DNA from: Lewinellaceae bacterium
Lineage (GTDB): Bacteria; Bacteroidota; Bacteroidia; Chitinophagales; Saprospiraceae
Direction of reading: 5' to 3'
NCBI GenBank assembly: GCA_947476195.1
Contig: CANJPT010000009.1
Location: forward strand, 2,501 to 63,945
DNA length: 61,445 bases
The position numbers and the translations under genes were made by a program. Numbering within the stretch: position 1 is the first letter of the stretch; every line of letters begins with the position of its first letter. The notes under the pieces are model-generated. The model did no database searches, was not told where the DNA came from, and saw nothing but the letters and a program-made list of their open reading frames with translations. Positions 42,758-51,400 of the stretch are shown in pieces.

Positions 42758-43636
42758 ATGAAAGCATACGTTTTTCCTGGGCAAGGCTCTCAGGCAGTGG
42801 GCATGGGCAAAGAACTTTACGAGACGAATACCCAGGCCAATGAGCTTTACGAACAAGCAAACGCTATTCTCGGCTGGCGAATCAGCGAGGTGATGTTTAA
42901 TGGAACAAAGGAAGATCTGACCCAGACCAACGTGACTCAGCCAGCCGTATTTTTAGAGAGCATTGTGCGGGCCAGGATATCAGGCACAGCATTTCAGCCT
43001 TCTGGGGTAGCCGGGCATTCATTGGGCGAATTTACAGCACTTTGTGCAGCGGGAGCATTGTCTTTTGAGGAGGCGCTTTCGCTGGTAAATAAGCGGGCAT
43101 TTGCAATGCAAAAAGCTTGTGAACTGGCGGATGGAACCATGGCTGCCGTATTGGGCATGGAAGATGAAGCGGTAGAAGCCGTTTGCCTGGGCATTGAAAA
43201 TGAGATTATTGTGGCAGCGAACTACAATTCTCCAGGCCAACTTGTCATTTCTGGTTCCCGTAAAGGCATTGAGATCGCAGTAGAAAAACTTATGGCAATT
43301 GGAGCAAAGCGGGTGCTGGTTTTGCCTGTGGGTGGGGCATTCCACTCTCCTTTGATGAAACCTGCACAAGACGAGTTGGAACAGGCCATCAACGCGGCAA
43401 TTTTTTCAAAACCAATTTGTCCGGTTTATCAGAACGTTCACGCCAAACCCGTTACCGACCCTGAAGAGATCCGTAAAAATCTGGTAGCACAACTAACTGC
43501 CCCGGTGCGCTGGACCAAAACGATCGAAAATATGATTGCCGATGGCATCACGGAGTTTGTGGAAGTAGGAGCAAGTGCTGTATTGCGAGGTATGATCCGG
43601 AAGATCAATAAAGATGCGGTCACAGATGGCCTTTAG
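42758..43636 (+). CDS. fabD: Malonyl-CoA:acyl-carrier-protein transacylase
   Basis: 292 residues. FPGQGSQAVGMGKEL opens the enzyme, the nucleophile is Ser88 in GHSLGEFTALCAAG (catalytic elbow), the malonyl-carboxylate Arg lies in SLVNKRAFAMQ, the catalytic His is in GGAFHSPLMKPA near 193, and QLTAPVRWTKTIENM with FVEVGASAVLRGMI closes the fold. It loads malonyl groups onto ACP for fatty-acid synthesis. It is not next to other fab genes here. A terminator hairpin follows directly. Confidence 0.97.
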   Translation: MKAYVFPGQGSQAVGMGKELYETNTQANELYEQANAILGWRISEVMFNGTKEDLTQTNVTQPAVFLESIVRARISGTAFQPSGVAGHSLGEFTALCAAGALSFEEALSLVNKRAFAMQKACELADGTMAAVLGMEDEAVEAVCLGIENEIIVAANYNSPGQLVISGSRKGIEIAVEKLMAIGAKRVLVLPVGGAFHSPLMKPAQDELEQAINAAIFSKPICPVYQNVHAKPVTDPEEIRKNLVAQLTAPVRWTKTIENMIADGITEFVEVGASAVLRGMIRKINKDAVTDGL

Positions 43637-43690
43637 TACCGATGAAATAACAAACTCCAAATCATGAGGTTGTTGTTTCATCGGTACTTA
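43636..43690 (+). terminator. Terminator hairpin after fabD
   Basis: AGTACCGATGAAATAACAA (43636 on) pairs with TTGTTGTTTCATCGGTACT (to 43687) with one mismatch and a loop of about 15 bases. It overlaps the stop codon and is followed by TAACTTT. Confidence 0.75.
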
Positions 43691-43744
43691 ACTTTGTAAC
43701 TTAATAAATCATGTAAGCTCAACTTACCCAAACTCGAATCTCGG

Positions 43745-44974
43745 ATGCGATTATTTTTTCTCTTTTCCTTTTTTCTTTCTGCTGCAGCGGCTTCTGCTCA
43801 GGTTGTTTCTGATAAACTGGAAGCCTATTTTTCGTTCGATAACTGCAATGGTGTTGATGACAGTGGCAATGGCTCAACCGGCGCCCTAAAAGGCAATATT
43901 GGCTGTACTTGTGGCCTCCGGGATTCTGCCATGTACTTCGTGGACGACAATGACGCGATTAACCTTGTGGGGCCTTTCGCCGATGTGTTTAGTACCAGCG
44001 ACTTCACTGTCAGCTTTTATTTTCGACCCACTCCACAAAATAGTCAGCAAAATGCCTCACAACTGGTGATGGCCAAGCAAGACCAATGCAGTTTGAAAAA
44101 TGCTTTTTGGGTACGATATAACGACTATGGACTGGTCGGAACCATTTCCTCCGGGATCAGCGAAAACGATTCACTGCTTGTATCAGTTACGGCGAAGCTT
44201 GACCGAAATACTTGTTGGCAGTTCATCACACTAACGCGGAGCAATACCCGATATTCCCTCTACGTGAATGGTATTCTGGCCGATTCACACGCCTCAGCGG
44301 CACGGATAGATCTGACCAATACAACTCCATTGGTCATTGGCGAACCGGTTTGTCCACTTGATTTGGAGTTGAAGGGAGTATTCGACGAATTGCGCTTTCA
44401 CAGTAAAGCTCTTAGTGTGGACGAGATTAAAAAATATAACCTTCATGCTGACCAGATTTTGACCAGGGATACCTTGGTTTATTTGGGCAATTCTTTCCAA
44501 CCAATTGTTACACAGTACTGTGTAGAACAATTCGTTTGGTCGCCAATAGCTGGGGTTGATAATCCCATCGAAGCAGAACCTATTATTACACCCACCACCA
44601 CGACCACCTATGGAGTCACATTCAGCTATTCAGATGGCTGTGTAGCCAATGATACGGTCCACGTCAGGGTCATTGATCCTGAAACGCTTGATTGCAATTT
44701 AATATTCATTCCCAATGCGTTCTCTCCTGGTGAAACGCCCCATATCAATGATATGTTTGGGATCAGTAACCCTTTTGCAGTGGACGAATTTATCTCTTTC
44801 GAGATCTTTGACCGATGGGGTGGACGGGTGTTTGCTGCAAATACCCAATTTGATACCTGGGATGGAATGTCTAACGGAAAACCTAACAATCCCGGAGTTT
44901 TCCTTTACCGTCTGCGGTACAAATGTGATGGCGTGGAAAAAGTGAAAGCTGGAAGCTTAACGCTACTCAGGTAA
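43745..44974 (+). CDS. Secreted LamG-domain protein with gliding-type (type B) C-terminal sorting domain
   Basis: 409 residues. Signal peptide about 1-19 (ends ASAQ). Concanavalin-like LamG domain at about 25-230: LEAYFSFDNCNGVDDSGNGSTG, FTVSFYFRP, WQFITLTRSNTRYSLYVNGIL, GVFDELRFHSKALSVDEIKKY. A short Ig-like part with TTTTTYGVTFSYSDGC follows. The last 85 residues (FIPNAFSPGETPHINDMFGI, FEIFDRWGGRVFAANTQ, WDGMSNGKPNNPGVFLYRLRY) are the gliding-motility/CHU_C sorting domain recognised by the type IX system. Probably a surface adhesin or carbohydrate-binding protein. Confidence 0.92.
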   Translation: MRLFFLFSFFLSAAAASAQVVSDKLEAYFSFDNCNGVDDSGNGSTGALKGNIGCTCGLRDSAMYFVDDNDAINLVGPFADVFSTSDFTVSFYFRPTPQNSQQNASQLVMAKQDQCSLKNAFWVRYNDYGLVGTISSGISENDSLLVSVTAKLDRNTCWQFITLTRSNTRYSLYVNGILADSHASAARIDLTNTTPLVIGEPVCPLDLELKGVFDELRFHSKALSVDEIKKYNLHADQILTRDTLVYLGNSFQPIVTQYCVEQFVWSPIAGVDNPIEAEPIITPTTTTTYGVTFSYSDGCVANDTVHVRVIDPETLDCNLIFIPNAFSPGETPHINDMFGISNPFAVDEFISFEIFDRWGGRVFAANTQFDTWDGMSNGKPNNPGVFLYRLRYKCDGVEKVKAGSLTLLR

Positions 44975-44976
44975 AA

Positions 44977-45116
44977 AATGCTTTAGATCTTGTTTGGGGG
45001 GCGCGAGGCAAAATTTGTAGCTCAATCTGGGGTGCTAAGGCAAAAGTTTTAACGAAAATTGAAATACAAATTGCCGGGGGTAGCCCAATCCCAAATCCAG
45101 AACAAATGCTTAGAGT
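44977..45116. repeat. MITE-like element, copy C
   Basis: About 140 bases, starting within three bases of the LamG gene stop. The ends AATGCTTTAGATCTTGTTTG and CCAGAACAAATGCTTAGAG are weak inverted repeats. The interior GGCAAAATTTGTAG (45007-45020) matches copy A, and 45040-45076 (GCAAAAGTTTTAACGAAAAT... to ATTGCCG) matches copy B at roughly four of five bases. Confidence 0.55.
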
Positions 45117-45151
45117 GTTTCGTTTAAGAACGGTGAAATGAATATAAAAAG

Positions 45152-45184
45152 AAAAGCCCAAGGCACGTTTGCCTTGGGCTTTTT
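45152..45184 (+). terminator. Intrinsic terminator downstream of the LamG gene
   Basis: AAAAGCCCAAGGCA (45152-45165) and TGCCTTGGGCTTTT (45170-45183) form a perfect 14-bp stem with loop CGTT, ending in a T run. It lies about 180 bases past the stop, after MITE-like copy C, which it probably keeps within the transcript. The A-rich DNA from 45230 to 45385 has no gene; its only sign is the start of the cytochrome gene. Confidence 0.85.
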
Positions 45185-45385
45185 CACTAAACCGTTTCTA
45201 TTGTATGAAGCAGTAGATAGACTACCAAATTTGTGCCAAAAAAGAAAAAAATCAAAAAAAAATCAAAAATGTGAAATATTGCCGATAGTCAGTCCTTAAT
45301 TATTTGGACAGCATTCGTAACAGTCTGTACATAAAAGCATTTTGCTACTGATTCGGACAAAAAAACAAAGGCTTAAAAAACTTCC

Positions 45386-45736
45386 ATGTTCAATATGTTT
45401 TCAAAAATATTTTGGGTTCTCTTTCTTTTTTCTTTAACCTGTAGTGCATGTGATGATGAACAGACAAAGCGTACTGCAGCTGTCGCTACAGATCCTAATT
45501 TAACAGTGGCTCCCGATGGCATGGCCATTTTCAGGCAAAAATGTGTCATTTGCCATGGCGCGGACGGTACACTTGGCCTCAACGGTGCGAAAGATTTGAG
45601 CCAAAGTGTTCTGCCAATCGAGGAGCGGATCAATACAATTACCAACGGCAGAAAGCTGATGACCCCATTCGGCACCATCCTTAATCCTGACGAGATTAAG
45701 GCTGTTGCTACCTACACCCAAACCTTAAAAAAATAA
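45386..45736 (+). CDS. Lipoprotein cytochrome c (class I)
   Basis: 116 residues. A hydrophobic N-terminus ends in LTCSAC, giving a lipidated Cys near 22. The haem motif CVICH (about 53-57) follows IFRQKC. The distal Met ligand is probably in GRKLMTPFG (about 90), and the final helix is NPDEIKAVATYTQTLK. It should transfer electrons in the periplasm, anchored to a membrane. A second in-frame ATG at 45395 is an alternative start. The epimerase gene begins 6 bases after its stop, so the two are co-transcribed. Confidence 0.9.
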   Translation: MFNMFSKIFWVLFLFSLTCSACDDEQTKRTAAVATDPNLTVAPDGMAIFRQKCVICHGADGTLGLNGAKDLSQSVLPIEERINTITNGRKLMTPFGTILNPDEIKAVATYTQTLKK

Positions 45737-45742
45737 TCTTCG

Positions 45743-46762
45743 ATGCAAAAAGATTCACTCGTTTTAGTCACCGGTGCTACCGGATTTGTAGGCTCCTATT
45801 TGATTCGGTCTCTGCTCCAAAAAGGGATGCGTGTCAGAGCCTTACGACGTAAAAATAGCCGTCTCGACCTGCTCGCGGGCGTAGCAGACAAAGTCGAATG
45901 GATACAGGCCGATGTGACCGATACGGGTGCACTCGAAGATGCTTTTGAAGGGGTGACCCATGTATGCCATTGTGCTGCAATCGTTTCCTTTCATCCGAAG
46001 GATGCCGATAAAATGTTGAAAGTTAACGTAGAAGGCACGGCAAATATCGTCAACCTCTGCCTCGACTTTGGTGTAAAAAAACTGGTGTATGTAAGTAGTA
46101 TCGCTGCCTTGGGGCGGGCGACCAATCGCCCACATCTGGATGAAAGCTGTAAATGGGTAGAAAGTAAAGACAACAGTCGTTACGCAATCAGCAAGTACGG
46201 CGCCGAGATGGAAGTGCATCGCGGCATCGCCGAAGGACTATCGGTAGCGATCGTCAGCCCATCGGTCATTGTTGGGAGTCAGTACTGGGATGAAGGCATG
46301 GCCGGGTTTTTTAAAAAAATTGATCAGGGGCTTAAATTTTGCCCCAGTGGCGGTTCAGGTTTTGTGGACGTCCGCGATGTGGTGCGCTTTATGACACTAC
46401 TTCTGGAAAGCGATATTTCTGGCGAACGGTACATTTTGAACAGCGACAATCTTTCCCACAAGCAGTTTTTTGGCATGATCGCCCGGGAATTGGGTGCTGT
46501 ACCACCGCCGGTCACTGTCGGCCCTCTTTTGGCTGAAGTAGCCTGGCGGGTAGAATGGCTAAAAGAAAAGATTCTGGGCGTTACACCTATGGTTACCCGG
46601 GAAAGTGCCCGTGCCAGCGTGACGAACTACACCTATGGGAATGAGAAATCCCGCTCGGTGTTTGGATTTGAGTATTTGACGATGGAGCAGACGGTTAGGG
46701 ATACTGCGAGGCAGTTTTTGGAGGCTAAGCGGGAGGGATTTGTGCTGAAGTTTTTGGGATGA
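45743..46762 (+). CDS. NAD(P)-dependent epimerase/dehydratase (extended SDR)
   Basis: 339 residues. The Rossmann motif LVTGATGFVGSYLI (about 7-20) fits extended SDRs, with ADVTD, the VNVEGTANIV segment, YVSSIAALG, and the catalytic YAISKYGAE (Tyr-xxx-Lys, about 150). The rest (VSPSVIVG, GFVDVRDVVRFM) matches the dihydroflavonol-reductase-like branch. The substrate is unknown. It overlaps functionally with nothing obvious, although co-transcription with cytochrome c is clear. Confidence 0.9.
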   Translation: MQKDSLVLVTGATGFVGSYLIRSLLQKGMRVRALRRKNSRLDLLAGVADKVEWIQADVTDTGALEDAFEGVTHVCHCAAIVSFHPKDADKMLKVNVEGTANIVNLCLDFGVKKLVYVSSIAALGRATNRPHLDESCKWVESKDNSRYAISKYGAEMEVHRGIAEGLSVAIVSPSVIVGSQYWDEGMAGFFKKIDQGLKFCPSGGSGFVDVRDVVRFMTLLLESDISGERYILNSDNLSHKQFFGMIARELGAVPPPVTVGPLLAEVAWRVEWLKEKILGVTPMVTRESARASVTNYTYGNEKSRSVFGFEYLTMEQTVRDTARQFLEAKREGFVLKFLG

Positions 46763-46807
46763 AATTTATTTTGGGACCCGATTCTGCTCAAATTTTGAAA
46801 GGAAATA

Positions 46808-46885
46808 GCCTCGTAGGGGCCAAACATTGGTAGAAAAGGGCGTTTGGTTTTTGCTTGAATCTCGTAAAGGTCTAACATTGGTAAA
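46808..46885. repeat. Two direct copies of the CCTCGTAGAGG...TAACATTGGTAG repeat
   Basis: GCCTCGTAGGGGCCAAACAT (46808 on, followed by TGGTAGAAAAGG) and ATCTCGTAAAGGTCTAACAT (46859 on, followed by TGGTAAA) are 51 bases apart and match the inner unit of the 15.7-kb palindrome. They lie between the epimerase gene and the promoter of the PLD gene. Confidence 0.7.
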
Positions 46886-46901
46886 CCACCACCAGCATTT
46901 T

Positions 46902-46935
46902 TTTGCTCAATTTAATACGAATTGTTTTATATTTG
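46902..46935 (+). promoter_or_regulatory. Promoter of the PLD nuclease gene
   Basis: TTTG (46902-46905), 22 bases, TATATTTG (46928-46935): a good fit to the Bacteroidota -33/-7 pair. Transcription would start near 46942, 15 bases before the ATG. Confidence 0.65.
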
Positions 46936-46956
46936 TCTGAAAATTGACCAAAGCCA

Positions 46957-47976
46957 ATGAATACCGCCCATTTCCAAAACCTGCCCGAGCACCTTTGTCG
47001 ATATCTTTCCGAAGTAAAGTACAGCGCGTACATAGCCGTTTGCTGGTTTACGCACAAAGACATTTTTGAAGCGCTGCTTGAACGCCTTCAGCACGGGGTT
47101 CGAATCGTACTTCTGTTGGAATACGACAGCCAAAACATCCGGGAGGACGGACTTGATTTTCAAAAGTTTATCCGGTCTGGTGGTCAACTCTGGGCCTGTA
47201 GGGAGCTTGGATTGATGCACCACAAATTTGCGATTTTAGACAATCATCTACTCCTCTCAGGCTCTTTCAACTGGACTTACAATTCGAACGCTGAAAATCT
47301 GCTGATCACCGACGATCCGATGACGCTGGATGCGTTTCGGAAAGAATTTGAGCGACAAAAATCCAGGACCCAACGCATTTTTCAGGTACGTCGCGCCGAT
47401 GTAAAAGTGTTTGCGGCTTTCCCCTTGTTTGAAAAAACGCAGTTTCCAATGGCTGATTTGCGCAAAAAAGTAAGTCAGGGAGCAAATGTGTGGCTGATTC
47501 GTTTGGACAAATTAAAAATCGACCGCAGTATTCTATTTGCAGAACATTACATCCCATTTGATCCAAAAAACCTACTTGGACCCTTTTGGATCGCTTATCG
47601 GATGTGGGACGAGGAGCTTTATGATGCGAAAATGGAGCGACTAAAAGCGGAATACGCTGATACATTGCTCCGGGATCTCCGTTGTTGGGCGCAGCGAATG
47701 AAGGTCGGCGATTTGGTTTTTGGATTATGCCGGAACGCCGTTCGGGCAAAAAATCCGAGTCAGAACAGCGTTCCGGCTTATATCACCGCTGTCGGAATAA
47801 TTCAGTCCGAGCCTCAACCATTTTCAGGTGAGGAGTTCTCTACCTTTCGGGCGGTTCAATGGGTGAAAATCCTGGAAGAGGAGCCCTTTTTACTGTCGGA
47901 GAAGATTTCCGGGCAGTCGGTGCTGAAGTATCGAGGATCGGCATTGCGGGTTTTGCAGGAGGTGTTTAATTCGTAG
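46957..47976 (+). CDS. Phospholipase-D-like nuclease with EVE/McrB-like C-terminal domain
   Basis: 339 residues. Residues about 20-130 form a single PLD half: AVCWFTHKDIFEALLERLQHGVRIVLLLEYDS, then the catalytic HHKFAILD (HxKxxxxD) with SGSFNWT. A lone HKD motif implies a dimer, as in Nuc or Zucchini-type nucleases. Residues about 235-339 (AQRMKVGDLVFGLCRN, AVGIIQSEPQPF, FRAVQWVKILEEEPF) look like the EVE/PUA-type domain of McrB-like proteins, which read modified bases. A restriction or RNA/DNA-quality role is inferred. It has its own promoter and no partner gene. The second domain is by resemblance only. Confidence 0.75.
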   Translation: MNTAHFQNLPEHLCRYLSEVKYSAYIAVCWFTHKDIFEALLERLQHGVRIVLLLEYDSQNIREDGLDFQKFIRSGGQLWACRELGLMHHKFAILDNHLLLSGSFNWTYNSNAENLLITDDPMTLDAFRKEFERQKSRTQRIFQVRRADVKVFAAFPLFEKTQFPMADLRKKVSQGANVWLIRLDKLKIDRSILFAEHYIPFDPKNLLGPFWIAYRMWDEELYDAKMERLKAEYADTLLRDLRCWAQRMKVGDLVFGLCRNAVRAKNPSQNSVPAYITAVGIIQSEPQPFSGEEFSTFRAVQWVKILEEEPFLLSEKISGQSVLKYRGSALRVLQEVFNS

Positions 47977-48016
47977 ATTTTTTTCTAAACCAAGTGTAAT
48001 ATTCAACGGATTGTTT

Positions 48017-48024
48017 TAAATTTG
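48017..48024 (+). promoter_or_regulatory. Candidate -7 element upstream of a gene remnant
   Basis: TAAATTTG matches TAnnTTTG. Its surroundings (GGATTGTTTTAAATTTG) resemble the PLD gene promoter (GAATTGTTTTATATTTG), suggesting duplication of a promoter segment. Confidence 0.4.
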
Positions 48025-48099
48025 CCCATAATTTGTTTGTTGCTATATCTGCCTAAAGAAAAATTAAAAGGCCTCGACCACCCCGAATAATCAACAAGA

Positions 48100-48358
48100 A
48101 TGCATACCGCTCGCCTCGAATATGATTCTTATGCTCAAGATGGCTACGTCAAAGTCATCTTATATGATGATCTGGTGGGTATCTGGTCATTCACCTTGAA
48201 CATGGGCAAAATGAATGGGATGAAAATAAGTCATATTGTTTCAGGATGGAAAGTTGGTGGAGATGAGCCGTGAAGATGTTATGAACAGGCTATTTATTCG
48301 AAAGTTTTACCAAAAAACAAAGGAGGGTGGGCAGACCCCAGAGCCTCATTCCTTGTAG
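48100..48358 (+). pseudogene. Possible frame-shifted gene remnant
   Basis: A 57-codon frame from ATG 48100 to TGA 48273 (MHTARLEYDSYAQDGYVKVI...) overlaps a second frame, ATG 48263 to TAG 48358 (MSREDVMNRLFIRKFYQKTK...). The middle also reads plausibly in the third frame (HLEHGQNEWDENKSYCFRME). Three protein-like stretches in different frames suggest a small gene with indels. No family recognised. The rest of the 462-base gap holds only the -7 box at 48017 and the dyad at 48397. Confidence 0.35.
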
Positions 48359-48396
48359 TGGGCCCCCTTAGGCGCCCGCTATTTTTTCAGTTTAAA

Positions 48397-48411
48397 ACCG
48401 TTACAAACGGT
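48397..48411. promoter_or_regulatory. Small dyad upstream of dnaE
   Basis: ACCGTT-ACA-AACGGT, a perfect 6-bp inverted repeat 28 bases before the dnaE start, is a possible operator. No matching second site was found, so a chance dyad cannot be excluded. Confidence 0.3.
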
Positions 48412-48438
48412 AAATTATTTTATAGAAAAAATTAGCCC

Positions 48439-51400
48439 ATGCCAAATTTCGCCCATCTACACTGCCATACCCAATATTCTCTCCTCGACGGAGCAGCGTC
48501 CATCCCAGGCCTTTTCAAAAAAGCCGCGGCAGATGGTATGAAAGCCCTGGCCATTACCGACCACGGGAATATGTTTGGCGTGTTCCAGTTTGTAGCCGAA
48601 GCGGCCAAGCATGAAGGCGTGAAACCGATTGTCGGTTGCGAGTTTTATGTCGTGACAGATCGTCACCGACGCACGTTCACCAAGGAAGACAAAGACAAAC
48701 GCTTTCACCAGCTCTTCCTCGCCAAAAACCCGGAAGGCTATAAAAACCTCGTGAAACTCTGTTCCCTCGGCTATATACAGGGACTGTATGGCAAATACCC
48801 ACGCATCGATAAGGAACTAGTTTTGCAGTACCACGAGGGCCTAATTGCCACCACCTGCTGCATCGGGGCGATGGTGCCGCAGGCTATCTTAAGAAAAGAC
48901 GAAGCCACAGCAAGGAAGGAATTTGAATGGTGGTTCGATATTTTTGGGGAGGATTATTACATTGAAATTCAGCGACATCAGATGCCCGAGCAGGACCGGG
49001 TGAATGAGGTATTACTTCGCTGGGCCGATGAATACAAGGTCAAAGTGATCTGCACCAACGACTCGCACTATGTAGATCAAAAGGATTCCAACGCCCACGA
49101 TATCCTGCTTTGTGTCAATACAGGAGAGAAACAGGCCACCCCGGCAATCCGGGAGTTTGTAGAAGAAGGCACGGTGATGAAAGGAGGCCGCTTTGCCTTT
49201 TGGAACGACCAGTTCTATTTCAAGACACAGGCAGAAATGGGAGCATTGTTCAAAGACGTGCCACAGTCTCTGGACAATACGATGGAGATCGTGGACAAGT
49301 GCGAGCACCTGAAACTAAAAAAGGATATCCTGCTGCCTAATTTCGTGGTGCCACAGGAATTCCAGACCCAGGACGATTTTTTGCGTCACCTGACCTTCGA
49401 AGGCGCCCGAAAAAAATACCGGGAGATTACTCAAGAAGTCGAGGACCGGCTCAATTTTGAGTTGCACACCGTCAAGACCATGGGCTTTGCGGGCTACTTC
49501 CTTATTGTAGCCGACTTTATCAATCACGGTAAAGACATTGGAGTGTTCATTGGTCCGGGTCGTGGTTCGGCGGCTGGCAGTGCGGTGGCCTATTGCATCG
49601 GCATCACGAACATTGACCCGATTAAGTACCAGTTGCTGTTCGAACGTTTCCTGAACCCCGACCGTAAATCCATGCCAGATATTGACACGGACTTCGACGA
49701 CGAAGGCCGACAGAAGGTCATTGATTACGTGGTAACAAAGTATGGCAAACAGCAGGTAGCACAGATCGTTACTTATGGTACGATGGCCGCTAAAAGTTCT
49801 ATCAAAGACGTATCGCGGGTACTTGATCTTCCGCTGGATCAGGCCAATGCACTGGCCAAACTCGTACCGGATAAGCCGGGTACCTCGCTCAAACGGGTGC
49901 TTACCGCTCCTTTCACTGGCGAAGGCTCCCTGGCCGAAAAAGAAAACCTCGGTCCGGAAGACATCGAAAACGCCAAAAAGCTCCGGGAACATTTGGCCGC
50001 TGTGAATACGCCGGAAGGCAAGGTTTTAAAGGAAGCCATGATCCTGGAAGGTTCTGTGCGCGGAACAGGCATCCACGCGGCAGGTATCATCATTGCACCG
50101 AAAGATCTCACAGAGATCATACCTGTCTATGCGTCCAAAGAAACGGAGTTGCTTATTACGCAGTATGAAGGTTCTATCATCGAAGACGCCGGGGTTATTA
50201 AAATGGACTTTCTGGGTCTAAAAACCCTCACCATAATTAGGGATGCCCTGATCTTAATCGAGCAAAATCACAATGTCAGGATCAACATTGACGACATTCC
50301 ACTCGACGACAAAAAAACCTACGAACTCTACCAGAAAGGAGAGACCAACGGCACATTCCAGTTTGAAAGTGCCGGGATGCAGAAGTATCTCCGCGACCTT
50401 AAGCCAGATAAATTTGACGATCTGATCGCGATGAACGCCTTGTATCGTCCGGGACCTTTGGAGTATATCCCGGACTTTATTGCGCGCAAACATGGCCGGC
50501 AGGCGGTGACGTATGATCTGGCGGACATGGAGGAATATTTGAAAGATACCTTCGGGGTCTGCGTTTACCAGGAGCAGATTATGCTACTTTCCCAAAAACT
50601 CGCCGGTTTCTCCAAAGGCGATGCCGACGTGCTCCGGAAAGCGATGGGTAAGAAGCAAAAGTCTGTGCTCGACAAGATGAAAAGTCAGTTCATCGAAGGT
50701 GGCACTGCGCGCAACCACGAGGCCAAGATCCTTGAAAAGGTCTGGACCGACTGGGAAGCCTTCGCGATGTATGCCTTCAACAAGTCGCACTCCACCTGCT
50801 ATGCTTTGGTGGCGTACCAGACAGCCTATCTGAAGGCCCACTACCCCTCAGAGTATATGGCAGCCGTTTTGACCCACTCGCAGAGTAATATTGAAAAGAT
50901 CACTTTCTTCCTCGAGGAGTGTAAACGCATGGGTCTGGCGGTGAAAAGTCCTGACGTGAATGAATCCGGCGTAAATTTCGCGGTCAATAAAAAAGGGGAT
51001 ATCCGATACGGTATGGGCGCAGTAAAAGGCGTTGGTGAAGCAGCAGTGGAGGTTATGATCATAGAGCGCAAAAAGGGAGGTCCTTTCATAGATATATACG
51101 ATTTTATGCGCCGGGTTAGTCTGCGGGTGGTAAACAAACGGGTAATGGAAAACCTGGTTTATGCCGGGGCCTTCGACAGTTTTGGACTTGCACGGGGGGT
51201 GTTTTTTACGCCAACTGACAAATACGAAACGTACATTGAAAACCTGCTGAAATACGGTTCTGCTCACCAGGAAGACAAGGTGCTGTCCGTCAACTCGCTT
51301 TTTGGTGATCTCTCTGATTCGGTCAGCATTCCCGAACCCAAAGCACCCAGAGCGGAAGACTGGGGGCTCATTTTCAAACTCCAGAAAGAGCGCGATGTCA

